The translations under genes were made by a program, and so were the position numbers. Positions 24,970 to 37,581 of a stretch of DNA of 64,000 nt are shown here, in pieces. The stretch is taken from the NCBI GenBank assembly GCA_037349315.1, contig JBAIAC010000023.1, positions 31,286,501 through 31,350,500 of the forward strand, in the 5' to 3' direction. The notes under the pieces were generated by a model that did not search any database, was not told the DNA's origin, and saw only the letters and a list, made by a program, of their open reading frames with translations. Position 1 is the first letter of the stretch. The number at the start of each line of letters is the position of its first letter. This DNA comes from Chelydra serpentina. Its lineage: Eukaryota; Chordata; Testudines; Chelydridae.

Positions 24970-27900
24970 GAGGAGGTTACTGATCCGTAACTGGATGTTT
25001 TTTGAGATGTGTGATTCCTATCCATATTCCTCTGAGGGTTACGTATGTGCACCACGTGCCAGGAGTCAGAGAATTTGAAAGTAGTGTCCGGTTTGTCTAT
25101 GCATGCGCCTTGGCTTGCTTCATGCTTCTATCCAAGGTGATAAAGGGCAGGGCAGATCGACTGCATCTCCAGTTCCTTCTCCACTGTGAATGAGACAAAT
25201 CTGTGGCAGAGGAGAAGGAGGGCAGGAAGTGGAATACAAATAGGGACCACGCATCTCAAAGAACCTCCAGTTACAGGTAAGTAACCTCCTTGTCTTCTTC
25301 GAGTGATGGTCCCTATTGTATTCCCCTGAGGGTGATTAACAAGCAGTACTTAAATCGGAGGAGGATGTGAGGGTGAGGATGAGGATGGAATGGTCGTGCA
25401 GAGAACTGCCATACTGAAGGAGGCATCCGCTGCTGAGTCCTGCACTAGGGCATAGTGCACTGCAAAGGTGTGCACAGAACTCCATGTGGCTGCCCTACAT
25501 ATGTCCATAAGTGGCACATCCTGTGGTCAAGGCTTGAGCTCTCATGGAATGAGCTCTATCCCCTCTGTGTGGGAGGTAGGCCTGACAGTTGGTAGAAGAG
25601 TTTAATGCAACCCAAAATCCACTTGGTGATTCTTTGGGTGGAGATGGTGTAACGATGCTGGTTCTGGCGGGACCCAACTGAGAGTGCCAGGTCAGGACAA
25701 ATTGCTTCAAGCAGGGCAGTAACAGCCCAAGGCTGGGGTTCTTCCACCTCTAAGGCAAACCAAACCAGCCAGACAGAGGAGACTTTGGTTTTACCCCACT
25801 GGCTAACCACAAGTCATCCCAAGCAATCCCCTTAGACACTCCAGTTTCCCAGTCTCACCACCAGTGCCACTTGTTATGGGGACAAATGGTCATGAAAACC
25901 AATGCCCCAGTAAAAGAAAACAGATTCTCCCGATCCCAACGGACCAAACCTCAAAGCCGGGTCAATATACAACTCAGATCTTACCCACAAATCACGCTGT
26001 TGCCAATCCTTTAGAATCTAAAATCTAAAGGTTTATTCATAAAAGGAAAAAGGTATAGGTGAGAGCTAGAATTGGTTAACAGGAATCAATTACATACAGT
26101 AATGGCAAAGTTCATGGTTCAGGCTTGCAGCAGCGATGGAATATGCAGGTTCAAATCAAGTCTCTGGAATACATCCACAGCTGGGATGGGTCGTTCAGTC
26201 CTTTGTTAAGAGCTTCCATTTTTAGAAAGGTTCCTCCAGAGGTAAGAAGCAGGAATGAAGACAAAAAGGAGATGAGGCAGCTTCCTTTTATAGTTTCTTC
26301 CAGGTGTAAAGACACCTCTTTGTCCTTACTGTGAAAATCACAGCAAAATGGAGTCGGAAGTCACATAGGCAAGTCCCTGCATACCTTACTGAATCATAAG
26401 GTGTGTCTTCCTCCTCTCAATGGGCCAACTGTATAGTCGATGGTCCTTAATGGGCCATCAAGCAGTCCTGGCAGAGCTGATAGCTTGTCTGGGATCCCAG
26501 AAGCACAGCCCGTTTGAAATACAGACAGTATAAAGCCAATATTCATAACTTCAACCACAAAACTGATACATACATATAAATGGCATAATCATAACCAGCC
26601 AAGCATAATGCGGTCTTAGACACCTCATTTGACCCCCTTTATATAAGATTTGGTGCCACTACAGGACCTTTGTTGCAACAATGATCTATACAGTCCCAGT
26701 TATTGTCAATAATGTCACAGATGGCTTGTCCTGTGAATCTTTCTGCTACCAAAACAAACAGCCTAGGGGCCGTCCTAATAGGTGTTGTTCTCTGCAAGTA
26801 GAAGGCCAGGGCTTGCTGGACATCTAGGGAATGGAGTCAATGTTCCTCGGAGGATGTGTGACGCTTCGGGGGAAAAACAGGTATGTGACTGGATTGATTG
26901 ATGTGAAACTAGAAGACTACCTTTGGTAAAAATTTAGGGTGTAGATGCAGGGAGACACTGTCCTTCTGAAAAACCATGAAAGGTGGGTCTGCCATCAGAG
27001 TGCCAAGCTTGTCAACCCAACTCACAGAAGTGATAACAACAACAAAAGCAACTTTAATGGAAAGGAGGGACATGGAGTATGATGCTAACAGCTCAACAGA
27101 AAGAACTAGATTCAGGTTCCATTGGGGCATGATCGTTTGGACAGGTGGGAAGGTTTTGGCAGACTTTCCAAAAGCTAGCGGTTAGTGGGTGTGTAAATAG
27201 GGACCAACCTTCCACTGGAGGGTGGAATGCACTAATCATCGCCAGATGGACTCTCAAAGAGTTGAGGACAAGAGCTGATGACTTCAAGGACAGAGTAATC
27301 CAGGATGAGGGGGATTCCCGCCAACTCAGGTGAAACTCCTTTTTGTTGGACCGAAGATGAGAAACATTTCCATTTGGCTTGGTAACATTGCGTAGTGGAG
27401 TCCTTCCCACTGCTAGAGAGGATGTCTTGCCCAGCTGGAGAGCATGTGCATTCTAAAGCAGATGCCCATCCAAATACCACACTCTGAGGTGGAGCGCATG
27501 TGGATTGGGATGCTTGATCTCATCGTCATACTGGGTCAGTAGGTTGGGGAAGTCGTGGAGGTAAATCAGTGGGCAGGCTGACATGCGGAGAAGACTGGGA
27601 AACCAGAATTGTCTGGGCCAGCAGGGAGCGATCAGAATGACCATCACTCTGCCTCATCAGATCTCATACAGTACCTGCAGCAGGGGAGGGAAGGCGTAAA
27701 TGAGCTGGTCTGACCAGGAGAGTAGGAGAGCATTGCCCTGAGTATGGTGACCGAGGCCTCCCCTGGAGCAGTATGTGATGCATTTTCTGTTTGTTTGTGA
27801 AGCAAATAGATAACTGGTTGGGGTCCGCCATCGGCTGAAGATGTCATGCACCCTCACTGTGAAGTTCCCACTCATGGTCGATCGCAAAATGACTGCTGAG

Positions 27901-28640
27901 TGAGTCCACAAGTACACTCTGTATCCTTGGAAGACAGGCTACGGACAAGAGGATGTGATGATTGATGCAACTATTCCAGAGACTGGCTGCTTCTGCACAT
28001 GGAGCAGTCAATCTCGTTCCCCTATTTGTTGATACAGAAAACAGTGGTGGCGTTGTCTGACATGATCGGAACGTGATGGGAATGAATGTACAGAAGAAAG
28101 GATTGGCATGCCTTCCTTATGTCTTAGAGTTCCAGGATATTTATGGGTATCCTGGATTCTTGGGGAAACTACGTCATGTGATTGTCCATGTGGGCTCCCC
28201 AGCCCACCAGGGTTACATCGGTGATGATCATCTTGTCATGGAAGGAGGGAAGGACTGAGAGGTTAGAGATTGAGGATTTGTCTCCATCTGCCTTTCTTCT
28301 TTGGTATCAGGAAGTAAGAAGAGTAAAACCCAATTCCCTGGTTTTCTAGTGGAACCTCATACTGATCCTCATAATAAGGAGCTTGTTTCTTGGGTGAGGA
28401 TGCTGTCATGAGAGTGGTCCCTAAAGAGGGACAGGGAGGGGGATCTTGAAGGAGGTAGCATGGTGGGGATTCAGTAACATTTTGGGCCCCTTTGGGGGTA
28501 GCTGTGTATGTGGGAGGGGGATACCATACTGCCCCGGCAGGCTCCAGGATAGTGTCATTAATTGGCAGTCCCATTCTGGCCAGTACCAAGGTATGGAGGA
28601 TATCCAGCAACTTATCCTCTCTCAAAGTGTTTGAACAAAA
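24970..28640 (-). mobile_element. Degenerate DIRS-type tyrosine-recombinase retrotransposon
   Basis: Reading the minus strand from high to low coordinates gives pieces of a DIRS element in order. A gag/RT N-terminal piece at 28625-28263 ends GFYSSYFLIPKKKGRWRQIL. An RNase H piece at about 28230-28020 contains SDNATTVFCINKQG. A linker with WSDQLIYAFPPL lies near 27700. A tyrosine-recombinase region at about 27320-26930 contains VHLAMISAFHPPVEGWSLF and MADPPFMVF. After an LTR insertion, the recombinase end at about 25600-25480 contains RAHSMR, resembling the catalytic HxxR. Inverted terminal-type sequence around a gttacNNgtaactgga motif occurs at about 24970-25010 and 25252-25290. Stops and shifts are frequent. 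Most of the RT domain is missing between 28263 and about 28230. The copy is dead. Confidence 0.85.
25648..26719 (-). mobile_element. Solo LTR of an endogenous retrovirus, nested in the DIRS relic
   Basis: 1072-bp unit starting TGTAACG and ending GTCACA, flanked by perfect 5-bp duplications gatgg at 25643-25647 and 26720-26724. On the minus strand it shows a TATA box (CTATAAAAGG, about 26285-26295) and, about 250 bp downstream, a polyadenylation signal AATAAA (about 26032-26037). These define U3, R and U5 on the minus strand. No retroviral coding sequence flanks it, so it is a recombined solo LTR. It interrupts the tyrosine-recombinase frame of the DIRS copy and is therefore younger. Confidence 0.9.
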
Positions 28641-30614
28641 AAGCCGAGGCTATGGTGTGTGTTATGGAGAAGTACCTTTGTCCTTATTGACCCATAAGAG
28701 AACTGGAATCACCCCTGTGCACCAGCATTGTACATATTTTATGCATCTGAATTTATAAATGACAAATTTTTAACAAACTCCCATTGGTGTCAGTGGGGAA
28801 CTTTCCATTCACTTTAATAGGAGCTGGACTGAGTTAAGAGATATCATTGGCTTAAATATTTGTGTTCTAATAAATAAAGTTATAACCTTTCCTACCATTT
28901 TGAAATCAAATACGGCCATGTATATCCTCATTTAGGCATGCCTCAACATGGACAGCACGTGACTTCTATCTCTTCAGTATGCGAACAATTAAGAGCAAAA
29001 TTGTGCAACCTTGCTTATCTAGTCCTAAAATGAAACTTTGTGAAACTGAACTGTCACCTGTCCTTGCTTATTAAAAAAAAAGTGTTTTTGTACTACCTAC
29101 CCAGTGAATCAATACTATATTCTGCTTTGAGCCATGCTTTAAATATTCTGTGTTAACGGAGCGATACATTCAGGAAGGCCCCATAGCCCAATCCCAAACC
29201 TTTCAGGATGGTAAAGATTGAAAACTAATATAATGTAGAAAATATTCTACAATTGTCTTCTCCAAAATACCTATAATATTTATGTGAATGCTATAGAAGT
29301 AGATTGTTTTAAAGATTAGACTGATAGGAAATAATATAGTGAATATTATGAACTCTTATGAAAGAGGCCTCTTTCCTATACTACAGTCCACTAACAATTG
29401 CAACATCAGTAATATATGAACATACTATTATGCACTGACCAAGATTTTAATAAATGACTAGTGATTTTGAGATTCCTTCAAAGCACCTAATTTTTAGCAA
29501 GTCTGGAACATTGCTAATATTTGTAGAACATTGCATAATATTGGTAGAAAAATGCTCCATATCGTAACTAGCTGGAATATTATGTAGAACTCACTTCAAG
29601 TCTTTAATCTGTAGCAATAAGTATGATGCATACCTGATATATAATAGCAATTATTTCACAATAAAATATAATTACAATAAAAATAAAAGGAGCCTCTGAG
29701 AGAATACGTGACTGAACTGTGAATCCATTCAAGGGATTATTCAAAGATTTATGTATTTTATGCATTATCTAAAACAGGCTCTCTTAGGATATTATCAACA
29801 AAGGAGAAATCGATTTTTTTTAAACGTGAGTTTCACTCATTGCATTATTAAATTCAATTTTATTAGTCTGAATCTTCTGGGAAGGATCTTATTTTAATAA
29901 TGCATAAAAGGTTTGTCTTCTAGTTGGACGGTGGCTTTTGATTGATACTTAATGTAATCTGTAATTACTATAGCAGCTCCGGTGTTGGCCAGTGTGTTAA
30001 GGTCACTGGAAAGCTATACTCTATAGTACTTGGTGTACAAGAACATCCTTCTGGTGATTGATGTCTACACCCTATGGAAGTATTTTAATTTTGTCCTTGA
30101 AGCATGTCTTAAGAAATGCTGTCAACATGTATTCTTCCCTGTCAAGCATTACACAGTATTTAGTTAGGAACCTGTGAACAGCTTAAGAACTATGCCTTTC
30201 TTCCAGTGATAATACGTCTCCTCTGGATTTCAAATTTGGTTCACAAGTCTTCAACTAAGTAGCATACATACCTGTTAACAACTAGAAATAGCTGGTTTAA
30301 AGATATATCTCCAACAATGATGTCCAAAGGGAAAAAACCACCGCATTGGTAAATCACCGAGTTGACTACCAGATTCCAATGAGTAGTGTTTACTCTTCAC
30401 AGTCAAACATGTCATTCAAGAATAATTTCTCAATGGCACAACCAGCTCCAATGTCTGTCCTACATTTTGATACTGATCTGATGCACCAACAAGAGTTTAG
30501 TCAAGCTAAGACGTTGCAAAAGAAAGAGATTATGTGGACAGCAACGGAAAAGTGATTTGTTTTTTCCTAAGCACGTCTTTCCATTTGCCTCAGCATCAAG
30601 ATGGAAAAAAATTT
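28641..30614. other. Intergenic, AT-rich, no gene seen
   Basis: No open frame with recognisable similarity. A diverged gtcagtgg/cacttt MITE fragment lies near 28780-28830. Nothing else is supported. Confidence 0.5.
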
Positions 30615-30893
30615 AGGCCCTCTCTACAGTTTGAAAAATCTACTGTGTTGCAAGAGCTGGTTACAACAAGGTAGAGCTTGACATTGTTATAACATCATTC
30701 AGTCTTGCAGTTATCCTGCTTTAGCCACATTCCTGAACCAGGCAACACTCTGGGCAAGGCTGTAGTATAATTCAGGAATATGGTTAAAACATGTTTTGAA
30801 CCCATCTATGCTGCAAGACTTAACCATATTTCAAACATGTTAGCCATTACAGTTTTGTAACCAAGTCCTACAACACAGTTTCATCATGCAGGG
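30615..30893. mobile_element. MITE with long imperfect terminal inverted repeats
   Basis: The left end contains actgtgttgcaagagctggt, and the right end contains its diverged reverse complement around aaccaagtcctacaacacag. The arms continue for about 40 bp with mismatches. The interior has no coding potential. The superfamily is not assigned and no target duplication was identified. Confidence 0.55.
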
Positions 30894-31980
30894 GTGACCA
30901 TCAATTCAACAGACATCTCTATGGCATTATATCGCATACAGACGCTCCCCAATTTACAGAAATCTGAGTTACGGAAATCCACGCTTACAGAAAAAGCTCC
31001 GTAAGCTAAAAATAGGAGGGGTTTTTGTTTGCCTAATGGTTGGAGATATGTCTGTATACAATGTTGGTACCACTGACTGATAAACTTGAGTGTGGTAGAA
31101 AAACACTTGGAAATATGCCAGTCCTGCAGTATGTTGTGAAGTCCTTTTAAGAGCCTGGAATACCCAGCACTGTGTGTGCTTTATTTTCGGTGTTATGTAC
31201 AATCACGATGCATTAAATAAATATTTCCCAATAAGAATTTACCATAGAATCAATAATTTGACCACTAGTTTATGTATCTGTTCTTGAAGAGGGTATGATG
31301 CTCATTGGCTTTATAGAGGTCATATAAGATTTGTCCTTAAGATGCAGTTATGCTATAGTGAGGAATACCCTTTCCCAAGGGCAAAGAAATTGGCTATTTT
31401 TAAAAGCTTATTAATGTGCATATATTTTAATTGTATTTATTTCATTTTGTTAGGAATAACAATTTCCATTTAAACAGAGATGTTAACTATATATTTTTCA
31501 TCAAATTAATTTGTCATAAAATGTAATTTATGATTAATTACAAGGCATACAATTAATTTTTCATCAATTACTTCCAATGAAAAATGGTTTGTACAATGTG
31601 TTTTTGCACAATGAATCACTCATAGAAAGGCCAACAGAAAAAGCATTTTCATCAAAACGACTGTCCTTACACCCCAGCCAATTATGCATGCAGTGTTTCA
31701 CTGGCTGAGCTATAAGAAAGGATCCTCTCTCAGAACATGCCCCCTGAATGTCAGAAAGTCTGCACAAGGGGAGTTGTTCTCCTCCAGACTTTCTAGGTGC
31801 ACAAAATACCTACATTTTGCATCTCCTAATGTGAGCAAAACAGGATCTTCTCTCCAGACAGCCCCTGAGAAGGCCCCTTTGCCCATTACTCTGGATACAA
31901 TTTTGTCATAGGAAAATTAAGCAAAATTCACCCAACTGTCATGGTAAAAATGTACAAAATCAGGGAAGTGTCATGGCAGG
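30894..31980. other. Intergenic, no gene seen
   Basis: AT-rich. A segment at 30940-31015 (tccccaatttac...ttacggaaatc...cgtaagc) resembles the end of a dispersed DNA element, but it could not be delimited. Confidence 0.4.
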
Positions 31981-32060
31981 GCTGACAGTCCCAGCCCCGC
32001 CACCCGCGGCTGACAGTCCCAGCCCCGCCACCCGCGGCTGACAGTCCCAGCCCCGCCTGC
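31981..32060. repeat. 28-bp tandem repeat, about 2.8 copies
   Basis: The unit starts gctgacagtcccagccccgc and repeats at 31981, 32009 and 32037 with near identity. It is flanked by a diverged inverted-looking context: ggaagtgtcatggcagg on the left, and gtcacagagtg...gaatctgtgacctccatgac on the right. It probably belongs to a dispersed GC-rich element. Confidence 0.85.
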
Positions 32061-33639
32061 AGCTGAAGCCAAAGCAGTCACAGAGTGTTGTTAAAGCCAA
32101 GGAATCTGTGACCTCCATGACCAAATCGTCTCTTTACCCATTACATCCTGACCAGTGATCCTTGAGTCCAACACTCCCCTACTGCTGCTTCCACATCCCT
32201 GCTACTAGACCCTCTCTACTACTGCGTAAAGTTTTCTACTTGTAAATTATAAGCACATGTGTTTTTGATATATACGTTTTATACAGTTATATATTTTCTA
32301 TTATAATTTTTATGTGTCTAATCTTTGCAAGCAGTAGTTATGGCTGACATTTTCAAAACCATCTAGGGATTTTAGGATGTACAATTCCCACTGAAATTAA
32401 AATGAGTTGTGCATCTAAATCCCCTAAGTAGTTTTGAATATCTTAGCCTACACATATAAAAGTTAAGCACTTATAGTCTACCAGGGGAACACTGGGTAAG
32501 TCAGTAAATGGGGAGGCGAAATTATCTGCCTAGAACTTAGAGCATGGGATGGAAACTGGCTGAGGATCTTGGAAGCAGAACTGGCTAGAAAGCAGCGTTA
32601 GGGAAAATGGGGGGCCAGGGAAGCAGTAATATCTGTTCTGTTTAAAACGTTTCTCTCCCAGTGGAGAAAGTTTTAAATGACATTCATTTTTTCTCTGCTC
32701 AGCACTTAAAGTTTTCAGCCTACCAGGCTCCTGCAGCGTCATACGAAAGTGCCAGACTGAGGAAGCTGTAGCATCAATAAAGCTCTTTCCACCAAGCATG
32801 CAAAGTTTTAAAGGGAGATGATACAATAATTTGACAAACTCTGCAGCACACCCATCTAGACCCTCTCACTAGCCCTTCAGCAAGTTTCCACTTCTGGTTC
32901 CCCAGCCTACATATGTATTATTTTAAACACTAGGAAATTCCACCATACAAAAACATCATTAACTTGGAGTTGAGGTTTCCCAAGCATTTTTCCTTACAAC
33001 ATAAGCTCTGAAAAGGAAGGAAATCATAAGTTAAGGCAGCACTCACACCCAGCACAGCACCAGTCTTCAGACATTAGCCCATTACCTTCATGACACTCAA
33101 TCACCCCAATGCACTAACAACCTCTCTCATACATTCACTTTCAGATCACCAATATTATCACACTCAATATACATATCAAAGATCTGAAAACATGTTCATG
33201 TCCTGTTTTTAGAGGAGTGAAATGCTTTTAACATTTAGCCCTCCCGGTTAAGTTTCTTTCTATAAAACAGAGATCCCAATTCAGTAAGCCAGTTTCAGGC
33301 TAATTTTTCACTGAAGTCCATAGGTGTTTGCATGAATAAAGAACGCACGAGCAGGATCCCAGTTTGCATTTCCCGATATTTATCATTCATTCTGATGGCT
33401 CCAGATGTACAGAGATTGATTGTATTATGGGCCTCATCCTGCTCCCATTGAAGTCAATTAGAATTCTGCCACTGACCTCAACTGGCTTGTAGAGTAGAAG
33501 TAGTGGAGTAGAGTAGTGGAGTAGAACTGAACTCCATATTTTAGGATGAAGGAAAGTCAGTCATGCAACTTTTCAAAAGTTTTTAACTTTTACCATCATC
33601 ATCATGGCAAATCCTGAAGGGACATGGCTGCCTTGCAAA
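32061..33639. other. Intergenic, no gene seen
   Basis: Noncoding. A minus-strand open frame of 98 codons at 32530-32826 has no recognisable domain. A short palindromic MITE lies at 33430-33487. Confidence 0.45.
33430..33487. mobile_element. Short palindromic MITE, same family as 14177
   Basis: gggcctcatcctgctcccat, then gaagtcaatt, then actgacctcaactggc. It is a diverged copy of the GAAGTCAATGG palindrome. Confidence 0.5.
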
Positions 33640-34185
33640 TCAAGTATCACCCAGATCGATTTCTGGCAAGGTGCCTAAGATAGTCTGGTTGTGTATTCAG
33701 TGTATTTATGCCCATCAATCACAATCTTGTCACATCACTGAAGCTTTTGATGCCCATGTGATCAGCAGCCATGTAGTAGCATTCCTTGGTACACACACTT
33801 CAGAATTTATTGGTCTTCCAGTCTAATATGTCCATACTAAGAATGCCACTGAAACAGAGCTAGTATTGATGGAGGCAGTTGCTGGGTTTGGCTTCAAATA
33901 TCCTTATTTCTTATCTTGTCCCACAACTTGGCATGGAGCAGCTGACCAAGATAACTAGAATCAAAAACATCAATCCAGTGTTCTTCAGCCCCTCTCAGCA
34001 CACAGAATTCAGTTCCATACAACAGAGTTGGTGCAACCATGGACCTATAGATCTGTGGCTTCATAGAAAGCTTGAAGCCAACAACATCCCCACAGAAGCC
34101 ATTGAAGGGCCTGAAACATGGCAGCAGCTGCTGACACACAAGCATCAACATCTTTCGAGTATCTTCCAGTACTGTCTATGACACT
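33640..34185 (-). mobile_element. LINE reverse-transcriptase C-terminal fragment
   Basis: The minus strand at 34045-33894 reads VAPTLLYGTEFCVLRGAEEH, followed by a segment resembling the FDSSCLRQ...DKIRN.DI end of RTs. This is the typical 'LLYGsE.W' region that follows the thumb in non-LTR retrotransposon pol proteins. Flanking sequence in the same orientation is diverged and broken by stops. Family not assigned. Confidence 0.65.
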
Positions 34186-34759
34186 GCCCAATTATTTGAC
34201 TGCCACATGCTTGATGTTCCACCCAAATTAGTTAATACTACACTGGTTGTAATCTAGAGCTGGAGACTGATGGTAATGGTCAGGGACTTAGTTATAATAC
34301 GATGAAATTGGCAGAAGCAGGCCAATTTAACTTTCACCAACTATTATTAAACATATCTATAAGAACACAGATCCCTAAAACCAGTCTCATTTCAGCTGAA
34401 TATTCTTGATTATTTTTTTTTAGTCTAAAACTCGATTATATGGGAGCGTCTTCCTTTATTCACAAATTGCGAGTTAACTAGGTTCACTGCAACATCCAAA
34501 CATTGATGCTAATCTTACCTCATTTCATATTTATTAAATGAATGGCCCAGCCCAGTGAGAGGCTGAATCCTTTCCGCTCCAATCCTAGACAACTCTGAGT
34601 ACATTTTTATGCACTTCCTAATCCACACTGACAGTGATATACGTGCTTCAAGGGAACAGCTACATTTAAACTGTACATGATAACCAAAAGAATTTATTAT
34701 AATAACAATCAATTCATCTTAGCTCTCATCTTAAACTTGCTGCTACACCAACACAGATG

Positions 34760-35481
34760 TGTCACACTTTCAGGGTAATTGCACCTGTACCCGTCCAGGT
34801 ACCATTCCAGGAGTTCTCAGTGAAGTCTCCTGCCATCATTTGACTCTGGGCAGGAACCCTTGTCCCTTATGATTGGGGATTTTAAAACTTCACAGCCCCC
34901 TGGCATACACTATACCTGCAGCAAGCTAGTCTCCTGACAGCCAGCGCCTGTGTGTTGCTTTCTCTCCAAGTACCATGAACAGTGTGTTGCCACCAATTAC
35001 AAGTTGCTACACAACTCTTTCTAAGCAAGCACATTTATTCTTAAGGTAAAAGCACTACATAGAAAACACACAAAAAAATCAACGTTCCTATATGCATGCT
35101 AAAAGCTGCCAGAGGTCATCCATCAGTTTTATGGGACCACTAGTAGGTAGGACTGGAGCGCTCCCTAGAACAGAAAGTCCTGTCCATTTGCTGGATCCGA
35201 AAGAAGGCCCTGAGCCAGTTTAAACTCAGCCTTTTTTATATCAAAGGCCCTTTCTTTCTCTATTGATCTCTTGAAAACCTAGTTTGAAACAGCATATGCA
35301 AGCCTACCCATGAGACGGTATCTCTCTGAAGTTGTTTACAACCTAAGTGATTCGCCTTAATCACGCCCCACTGTTTTTGGTTCCTGGGGGCACTGCACAC
35401 AATCCCTGGCCCACAGTGATACATCAACTTAATACAATATGGTCCCCAAAGACATTGTTTGTGGTTGCAGTATCTGTCACA
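34760..35481 (-). mobile_element. Second solo LTR of an endogenous retrovirus
   Basis: 722-bp unit starting TGTCACAC and ending CTGTCACA, flanked by perfect 5-bp duplications agatg at 34755-34759 and 35482-35486. On the minus strand it has a TATA-like GATATAAAAAAGG (about 35230) and a downstream AATAAA (about 35033-35038). It is not the same LTR family as the one at 25648, although both lie on the minus strand. No internal retroviral genes remain. Confidence 0.88.
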
Positions 35482-36699
35482 AGATGGAAACTAAACATTC
35501 TTGATCACATCTAATGAAAGAGCAGAGTGTCTTTAAATAATGCTTTGTTTAACTACTAAATAACATTTTAGCACATAGAAGCCAATAAACCTCTGCCCTT
35601 TAATGAGTCTTATGATTGTCTCCACTGGAAAATGAATTTTGTTGTGCATGTCAGCTGTGTTGCATCATTGTCCTCTACAAACTGAAACAGCCACAAAAAG
35701 CCAGGCAGCAAAACAACTACAAACTTTTCTGCTTAATCAGATCAAGATCAGACATGTCCTAGTCTGCAGGTTTACCTTTTAGCTATAAATAAAAACACAC
35801 TAAGATCAACATAAGTACACAACAAAATTGCTATTCAATACTGCAGTGAGTATCCCAGTTTGCCTGTAACACCCCTACTGTAATCTCTGATAATTTCTTG
35901 GGAGCAGAATCAAAGGGCTGCAGTACGTGACTTCAACACTATAAAAAATCCATCCAGAATAAATGGAGAAAACACAAAAACAGCAATTTTCTGGCACTCT
36001 GTTTAAAAGGAGAGTTAAATTAATACATAAAAAGATCTTATCAGCCACAATTCATCTGAGTTATTAATTGAACACCTTCTTGGAAACATGTAGATAAAGA
36101 GGTGTACACCTTAGAGAATTTGAGATAAGAGTGAAAGGAAAAGGAAAGAAATCAGCAGACTTTTGCCAGTTCACTCCCTTAATTGTCATGCTAAGCTTGT
36201 GCAAAGCTTCCCAGAGAAGCATAATGTGAAATTGTAACTAGAACGTAAGCTGATGGTGCAGAAGATAAAAACTTCAGAATTATACTTAAACATACTTATC
36301 TTTAGACACAGAAGAGGACATAAAAGCAGCTGAACAGCATAAAGCTATTCTAAAACAAGACAAATGTATACTCTATGTGTTATAAGCAGTTCAAGCTGCT
36401 TCCTGTGATGAAAAACATGGACTGTATGGTAGACATACTTAGTTAAATATAGTAGATCCCATGATACAGTTGTTTAAAATAATTTACAATAATATTAGTG
36501 TGATGAAAGGAGTGATGTAATTCTGCTCTTTAGAAGGCTCTTAGGCTGAAGGAAACAGAATTTAGCGCAAATATGGTAGCCTGATGGGTTTGTACTGATC
36601 CTGAGAATTTGCTTTTAGAAGATATGTTCACATTATGAAAGGCATGGCCTCAAAAAATAATAGGGGTGTATGGAGTTTTTACCCTGGGTCAGGGGGATT

Positions 36700-36890
36700 A
36701 AGAGAATAATATAATTAGCACTTTTCATCTGTAGATCTCAAAAGAAGGTAAGTATCATTATCCCCATTCTATGGATGGAGACACCAAGAAGTTAAGTGTC
36801 TGAGGGCACAACAGGACTCAACAGAATAGCTGGGACCAAACCCTACATCTCCTAATTCCCTGTCTAAACCCCTATCCTCTGTACCATACT
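36700..36890 (-). mobile_element. MIR SINE
   Basis: Reverse-complement MIR: atcattatccccattctatg, then agttaagtgtctgagggcac and a tRNA-half remnant to about 36890. Confidence 0.75.
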
Positions 36891-37514
36891 TTTCCCCTCA
36901 CAGATCACAGCTAACCATTCAATAGTACAATTCACTTGACCCAGATATGCATCAAAAAGAAACAAAATCTTAAAGAAAAAAATGTCACCAACACAATATT
37001 ATCACTTCTGTGAATGATCCATAATTCAGTATACCACCACCACACAAGAGTCTGGTCATCTTCTCAATAAAACTGCTATTTTTGAGACCTGTTGTCTGCT
37101 CAGAACATTAATTATTACAATAATTCATGAGAACTATTGGAAATTTTATAACTGAAAACCAATGCTGTGAAGTGGTTGTAACTCTGGGCAACAGATATTC
37201 CACAGAATCAAAGAGTGAAATTATTTAAACAGTAAAAGAAATTGAAACATATATATCTGCATTGGCTTAAATATGAAAAAATTGAAAAATTAAGTACTAA
37301 ATAAAATGACCTGATTTTCAGAAATGTTGAGCAATAAACAAAATCACTTAAGTCAATGAGAGCTACAGGTACTCAGCACTTTTTAAAAATCAGGCTATTC
37401 ATATTTAGGTACCTAAACAAAGATTTAGGAGCTTAACTTTGGGTACACAGGTTTGAAAATTTTGGCCATTGTCTATTTAGGTACATGGTATCTGAACAAA
37501 TTATTAATCATATT

Positions 37515-37581
37515 GAGTGAAATCCTGGCCTCTTTGAAGTCAATAGGAGTTTAATTTCAACGGAGCCAGGATTTGAAACTC
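37515..37581. mobile_element. Short palindromic MITE, same family as 14177
   Basis: Good copy: gagtgaaatcctggcc on the left, ggagccaggatttgaaactc on the right, with the gaagtcaatagg core between. Confidence 0.6.

Noticed and set aside
28263..28625. 120-codon minus-strand open frame as a host gene
   Set aside because: Its sequence matches DIRS gag/RT segments and is continuous with other DIRS pieces.
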